From assembly GCA_035566435.1 (NCBI GenBank), contig DATMRF010000083.1:1-64000 (forward strand): 64,000 nucleotides of DNA, written 5' to 3'. The notes below the pieces were generated by a model. The model was not told the origin of the DNA. It searched no databases and saw only the letters and a list, made by a program, of their open reading frames with translations. The first letter of the stretch is position 1; each line of letters begins with the position of its first letter. Origin of the DNA: DATMRF01 sp035566435. GTDB taxonomy: Bacteria > Verrucomicrobiota > Verrucomicrobiia > Limisphaerales > UBA8199. This document shows positions 60,053 to 64,000 of this stretch, one piece after another. The position numbers were made by a program, and so were the translations under genes.

Positions 60053-60943
60053 CTACTGGCTCCCCACCCCTTTCACCCGCATCTGCAAGCTATAGATACA
60101 CTTGCTTGCCGTGATGAACAGCATCTGCCGGTCCTTGCCACCGAAACAAATATTCGCGGTCCACGGTTCCTTCACTTCGATGTGCTCGATTTGTTTGCCG
60201 GTCGAATCGAACACAGTCACACCGTTCCCGGTGAGATAAACGTTGCCTTCGTTATCAATGGTCATGCCGTCCGAACCTAGTTCACAGAAGAGATGCTTGT
60301 CCTTGAGCGAACCGTCAGCCTGGATGGCGTAACTGTAAGTCTTATGCCCTCCAATGTCGGCCACGTAGAGCGTTTTGCCGTCGGGCGTGCCGATAATGCC
60401 GTTCGGTTGTTTGAAATCGTCAATCACCCGCACCACCTTTTTGTAATCCGGCGAAATATAATAAACACATTCGGGGATTTCCTTTGCCCCTCGCTTCCAG
60501 TACGGCCGCTTGTAATACGGGTCGGTGATGTAAATCCCGCCGTCGGGCCGGACCCAGACGTCGTTGGGTCCGTTGAGCAGCTTGCCTTCGTAATCCTTCA
60601 CCACCACGTCGATCGTTTTATCCATGTGAATCCGCCAGAGCGCGTTGGTCTCGTCGGCGCAAGCCCACAGGTTGCCGTCGCCATCGAACGACAAGCCGTT
60701 GGCGCGGCCGCAGGGCTGCATGAACGGCGTGAGCTTGCCCTCCGTGCTCCATTTCATGATCCGGTCGTTCGGCTGGTCGGTGAAAAAGACGTTGCCGTCT
60801 TTGTCCGAGGCCGGCCCTTCGGTGAACGAGAAGGTGTCCGCGAGCTTCTGGAGCGTCGCGCCGGGCGCGATGATAGTGCTGTCGGCGGCCAACAAGCGGC
60901 TTGCGAAGAGGAGACCGGCGAGAAGTAAGGTGGAAGTTTTCAT
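60053..60943 (-). CDS. SMP-30/gluconolactonase-like beta-propeller, secreted
   Basis: A 296-residue exported enzyme of the SMP-30/gluconolactonase/LRE family, which opens sugar or aldono-lactones in a six-bladed propeller. Signal peptide 1-20. The family's calcium-site residues appear as FTEGPASDKDGNVFFTD, NGLSFDGDGNLWACAD, NGPNDVWVRPDGGIYITDP, QPNGIIGTPDGKTLYV and GSDGMTIDNEGNVYLTG. The ATG at 60943 was chosen over the one seven codons upstream because it starts a standard signal peptide. Likely cuts lactones from sugars released by the neighbouring enzymes. Confidence 0.9.
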   Translation of the reverse strand: MKTSTLLLAGLLFASRLLAADSTIIAPGATLQKLADTFSFTEGPASDKDGNVFFTDQPNDRIMKWSTEGKLTPFMQPCGRANGLSFDGDGNLWACADETNALWRIHMDKTIDVVVKDYEGKLLNGPNDVWVRPDGGIYITDPYYKRPYWKRGAKEIPECVYYISPDYKKVVRVIDDFKQPNGIIGTPDGKTLYVADIGGHKTYSYAIQADGSLKDKHLFCELGSDGMTIDNEGNVYLTGNGVTVFDSTGKQIEHIEVKEPWTANICFGGKDRQMLFITASKCIYSLQMRVKGVGSQ

Positions 60944-61139
60944 GGCGTTGCGTTTAGAGCCCATGACCCGATGGAAGAGAAATCGAGAGCACGTGTAAAG
61001 GATTTTTGATTCTTGAACCACGGATAACGGACGACGCGGATAACTGCCCATGCCGCTTCTACCGCGTCAGGTCTCTGAGAAGCTTCATAAAAGTATCGCG
61101 TCGAAAAGGTAACCTTCCCGCCCAGCTTGACACGAAATA

Positions 61140-61158
61140 TACTTTGTATTACAAAGTA
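61140..61158. promoter_or_regulatory. TACTTTGT-ATT-ACAAAGTA operator overlapping a promoter
   Basis: A perfect 8-bp inverted repeat with a three-base centre ends 4 bases before the ATG at 61162. A TTGACA at 61127-61132 precedes it with spacing suited to a -10 element in the palindrome itself, so a dimeric repressor bound there would block transcription. AT-rich operators of this shape are typical of PadR- or MarR-like winged-helix regulators; no such regulator gene is in the window. Confidence 0.6.
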
Positions 61159-61161
61159 AGT

Positions 61162-61545
61162 ATGAATACAATGAAACGCGCCATCGCCACTCTGGAGCTG
61201 CTCCTCGTCCTCCCCGCCGTGCTGTTCATGACCTCACTCTTCGTGCGGGACATTCAGCCGCCGCAATATGAACCGGCCCACACTGCCCTGCGTCTGGTCG
61301 AGTGGTTCAGCGCCCGCCCCTTCCTTGGCCTCGACGTTTTCCTCATTGCGCTGCCGTTTGCAGCGTTCGTCATCGGCTGCGCGATCGTACTGCGCAACTG
61401 GCGCCAGGATGCGGAACTGCGGCGGGCTGCGCTGGAGACGCTCGCCAGTGTTCGCTCACACTTGGCCACACTGCTCATCGCCGGGGTAACTCTGACGGCT
61501 GGAACCATCCTGGCCATCGTCGCCCTCCACGTCATCACGGACTGA
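61162..61545 (+). CDS. Small three-helix membrane protein under a palindromic operator
   Basis: A 127-residue protein with hydrophobic helices at about 9-27 (LELLLVLPAVLFMTSLFV), 56-77 (LDVFLIALPFAAFVIGCAIVL) and 104-125 (LLIAGVTLTAGTILAIVALH). Polar loops hold the basic stretch RNWRQDAELRRAALE. I do not recognise the family. The gene has its own likely promoter with an operator, so it is probably induced by a signal sensed by a winged-helix repressor elsewhere. Confidence 0.55.
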   Translation: MNTMKRAIATLELLLVLPAVLFMTSLFVRDIQPPQYEPAHTALRLVEWFSARPFLGLDVFLIALPFAAFVIGCAIVLRNWRQDAELRRAALETLASVRSHLATLLIAGVTLTAGTILAIVALHVITD

Positions 61546-61960
61546 CGTCGTGTCGGGTCCTACTCAATGCAAATCTTGACTATGCTACTCGGGATACTTC
61601 GGCATGCCTTGGAAAGCCTTGCAAATCCAATAACCTCCGCAAATATCATCTTGGCACCATGTCACGCCTTGTAACACCCTTGTAGCACTTTTGTAGCACC
61701 CTGATGGTGCAAAATCGCTCGATTTTATGCGGCTTGTAGCACTGTAGCACCCTGGGGACCCCTAACACCCATAGGCGCTAACGTAATTGAACCGCTCCCC
61801 CGGCATCCGCCGGTAACCGCTCACAATCGTCCTCGTCGTCGTCCCCACCGACTTGATGGCCGCCCCCCAGATCTTAACACTCTTTAACAATAATTCTTCC
61901 CCTCCCGTCATCCTCCGCCGGTAAGGTACGGTAGGGTACGGCAGAATTCGATGGCCGCCG
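61546..61960. other. Gap with CTTGTAGCAC repeats
   Basis: Four or five copies of (C/T)TTGTAGCAC or CTTGTAACAC lie between about 61667 and 61752, alternating with the hairpin AAAATCG-CT-CGATTTT (61711-61726). GGTAAGGTACGGTAGGGTACGGCA occurs at 61920-61943. No gene is supported. Confidence 0.6.
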
Positions 61961-63718
61961 TCAGCTTTTCCTGGCTGGCATTAACCAGACCCAGTCGCCT
62001 TGTGTGAAGTCCACGGTGGGCGTTTCCTTATTCCGCTCTTTCCATGCCAGTTCACCGCCGTCGTCGGTCTGGTTCCAGCCTACGGAATAAAGCACGTACC
62101 CGCCGTCGGCTTTGACGCGGTATCGAAGCGCCTTGCCGTCGATGACATCGTTAGGGATTCGAGCGATGAAGGCCGGCGCCAGCGCCTCGAGTGCGTCGGG
62201 CAGTTTGCCGTTGGCCAGGCGATAACGCTCCAGAGCGCAAGCGACGTTGGCGGCGTCCACATAGGTTTGCATGCGCGCGGTGCGTTGCATGGCTTTTCCA
62301 AGGGCAGGGAGAAGTAGCTTGGCGAAAATGGTGTAAGGGCCCGTCCTCATTTTGCCGAGCGTGCGCACCCCGTTCTCAGCGACCTCCGGGAAAACACGGT
62401 GCGCCCGTTCGTCGACTATGGGGATCATGAAGCTCTGGAACATGCGGGAGATGGTGAGCATGTTTTGGTAAAACCAGCCGCTGGGTATGGGGTTGAGAGG
62501 CGGCGTCGAGGTCGAGGAGGAGCCACCTTCGTCGCTACCGAGGTAATCCATGGGGTTGGAGCGAAAGCCCTGGCGGCGCAGGAACTCCAAACCTCCGACT
62601 TCACAGGCGCGCTCACCGCGCATCGCGAGCTGGTATTCCGACATCAGGTCGAGCGACGCCAAACGAGTTTCCAACTCCGCCAGTTGGCCGTCCGTCCACG
62701 CGTGGCGATACAATCCTTCGCGCACGGTCTGCAAATCGATGGCCAGCGTCGCAATCCGGACGAGATGGTCAATCAGAAGCGGTTCATCGCGGATGCTATC
62801 AGACAGGCGCAAGCCGAGCTTCAAGTCCTCAAATGCTTCCGCCGCGCGACCTGTGTCCAGTTCCGCCATCGCGTGCATCTGGCAGAGCGTGGTGAGCCCT
62901 TTCATGCGAGCCAGGTGCGGCAGCAGGATGCCCCAAGGCGGCTCAGCCTCGTAATGAATTGGGAAACGTGAATGCGGGCGGGCAGCGGCGGCTTCGCGCA
63001 GTTCCTTGAGCTCGGGATCAAATTTTCCGAGTGCGACCAGGATCGTCTCGACGGCGGTAGCGGTGGTCGGCGCTTGCGGGTAATTCGTGTTGCCGCGATA
63101 GAACTCGCCGCAGGCAGACACATCCGCGAGCGTGCCTTTCTCGACACTCCCGAGCACCAGATGGTCGTTGGTATTGCGCCCGGGTGAAAGGTCCGCCTTA
63201 ATCTTGTCCAGGCGCGCCAACCCGTTCGTATCGTGCCACACCACCCCGGTCGGTCCTTGGGTGAAATCCGTCGCCGGCTTGAGCAGCGGCGTAAGCGCGA
63301 AGTTCTTTTCGTCCGGCACGGGCGCAGGAGCGAGGCTGGCGAGGTTAAACTTTTCCCCCTTCGCCTCCGACTCGCTGAGGTATTTTTGCCAGGCGTGCTT
63401 GCCCCGCCAGTTTTCCTCGGCATAGGCCAGCGCTATGAGCGTGACCAGGCACACGACCACAAACAAAAAACGGCGCAGGTTTCGCCAGGACGAAATCCAA
63501 CGGACGAAGAAATAGCCAGCGACGGCCACCGCCGACAAGGCTACGGCCGCAAGCAACGCGGCAGGAATCAATTCGGTGCCGCGCGCACCCTGTTCTGTGA
63601 TCAAGGCGAAGCAACAAATGATTATGAAGCCGCCGCCGACCAGCAGCGCGAACCAGGCGAGAGCCCTGGCCGGCGTATTCCAGGGCCGTTTCCAGATGCT
63701 GGGGGGTTTTTCGTTCAT
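61961..63718 (-). CDS. Large membrane protein with pseudopilin-like C-terminal segment
   Basis: A 585-residue protein. Three hydrophobic helices at about 17-110 (ALAWFALLVGGGFIIICCFAL, IPAALLAAVALSAVAVAGYFF, RFLFVVVCLVTLIALAYA). A largely helical body follows (KLGLRLSDSIRDEPLLIDHLVRIATLA). The C-terminal 90 residues (ALERYRLANGKLPDALEAL, ALRYRVKADGGYVLYSVGWNQTDDGG) resemble the C-terminal end of type II secretion-like pseudopilin repeats, as in many Planctomycetes-Verrucomicrobia proteins. Function unknown. Preceded by a small gene on the same strand (7-nt gap). Confidence 0.6.
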   Translation of the reverse strand: MNEKPPSIWKRPWNTPARALAWFALLVGGGFIIICCFALITEQGARGTELIPAALLAAVALSAVAVAGYFFVRWISSWRNLRRFLFVVVCLVTLIALAYAEENWRGKHAWQKYLSESEAKGEKFNLASLAPAPVPDEKNFALTPLLKPATDFTQGPTGVVWHDTNGLARLDKIKADLSPGRNTNDHLVLGSVEKGTLADVSACGEFYRGNTNYPQAPTTATAVETILVALGKFDPELKELREAAAARPHSRFPIHYEAEPPWGILLPHLARMKGLTTLCQMHAMAELDTGRAAEAFEDLKLGLRLSDSIRDEPLLIDHLVRIATLAIDLQTVREGLYRHAWTDGQLAELETRLASLDLMSEYQLAMRGERACEVGGLEFLRRQGFRSNPMDYLGSDEGGSSSTSTPPLNPIPSGWFYQNMLTISRMFQSFMIPIVDERAHRVFPEVAENGVRTLGKMRTGPYTIFAKLLLPALGKAMQRTARMQTYVDAANVACALERYRLANGKLPDALEALAPAFIARIPNDVIDGKALRYRVKADGGYVLYSVGWNQTDDGGELAWKERNKETPTVDFTQGDWVWLMPARKS

Positions 63719-63725
63719 AATCGGG

Positions 63726-63992
63726 TCACGCGTTCATGAATTCTTCGCGGCGCTGGCTCCGCGGTTGGGGTAGGACCGGCTTCCGCGGGTTGGCCCCGGG
63801 GTGCTCAAACGGGCCGACCAATTCGGCCAGCAGCTGTTCCTGCTGCTGCAAAAGCTGACGCAGTTGCGGCGAGGGCGGCGTGGCTTGGGCCGCGGCCTGC
63901 TGTCGCGACGGCTCGCGAGCGGCGAAGTCCAGACCGAGGACCAGCAACCACACGGCCGCCAGGCCCGCCCAGGCTTTGGGATGAGGCCACAA
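63726..63992 (-). CDS. Small membrane-anchored protein at the right edge
   Basis: An 88-residue protein with an N-terminal hydrophobic helix (AWAGLAAVWLLVLGLDFAA), then a Gln/Ala/Pro-rich helix (LRQLLQQQEQLLAELVG) and a basic tail. Its TTG start at 63992 is close to the window edge, and the true start may lie outside. Such proteins, placed beside a larger membrane protein, are often part of an operon with a sigma/anti-sigma pair; that is not visible here. Confidence 0.5.
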   Translation of the reverse strand: MWPHPKAWAGLAAVWLLVLGLDFAAREPSRQQAAAQATPPSPQLRQLLQQQEQLLAELVGPFEHPGANPRKPVLPQPRSQRREEFMNA

Positions 63993-64000
63993 GAAAGTTG

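Overview
The window looks like a chromosome segment of an uncultured or Pedosphaera-like member of the Verrucomicrobiota (Limisphaerales type). This is inferred from GC-rich coding DNA, a DUF6600-type secreted protein, many signal-peptide or Tat-type secreted glycosidases without SusC/SusD, Verrucomicrobia-style small regulators, and numerous short intergenic repeats typical of such genomes (CGGAATACG-type 9-mers, GGATTGGT-type 8-mers, CACAAAAAG-type strings). There is no rRNA and no CRISPR array; the one tRNA is tRNA-Phe(GAA).

Layout. 0.3-6.3 kb: a secreted amidohydrolase-TPR protein, a DUF6600 protein, a small membrane protein, a solitary DNA methyltransferase and a GxxExxY protein, separated by repeats. 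6.7-25.5 kb is housekeeping: rpsP-khpA-trmD-rplS (no rimM between), hisS, an IHF/HU-like gene, hopanoid synthesis (shc) coupled to pyrD, an ArsA-like ATPase with a coupled small ORF, dapF-dapA-dapB-folK, a FtsB/DivIC-like gene, mnmE, a topoisomerase III with three zinc-ribbon repeats, and a Xer recombinase. 25.8-28.2 kb: a secreted internally duplicated protein and an intradiol dioxygenase.

28.3-33.9 kb is an island of very small proteins and two response regulators. It holds two paralogous families of small proteins, CxCC/CxxC zinc-ribbon-like proteins, a DksA-like protein that has lost most zinc ligands, a winged-helix-like protein with a repeated C-terminal motif, and an MFS remnant. Three of the small genes have a close match to the sigma-54 -24/-12 element with exact GG-N10-GC spacing, 15-21 nt before the start codon. 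I consider this the best candidate for an undescribed regulatory system.

34-61 kb is a polysaccharide-degradation region: GH36, a secreted lipase-like hydrolase, GH29 fucosidase, a UroD-like methyltransferase, a sugar isomerase/epimerase-like TIM barrel, a TrpB2-like enzyme, a six-hairpin glycosidase-like protein, a glycosidase-like protein, GH10 xylanase, an MFS permease, a DUF4838-like protein, a secreted unknown and an SMP-30 lactonase-like protein. It would fit stepwise removal of alpha-galactosyl, fucosyl and xylan units followed by uptake and oxidation of the sugars. It is interrupted at 38.7-41.4 kb by small membrane proteins, a GNAT-like protein and tRNA-Phe. 61-64 kb holds small and large membrane proteins.

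A recurring theme is that the dispersed repeats do not stay between genes: one encodes a signal peptide, one lies in the loop of PyrD, one forms the tail of the amidohydrolase, and a palindromic element sits at the 5' end of a glycosidase gene.

Functions were read by eye from motifs and family knowledge; no database search was run.
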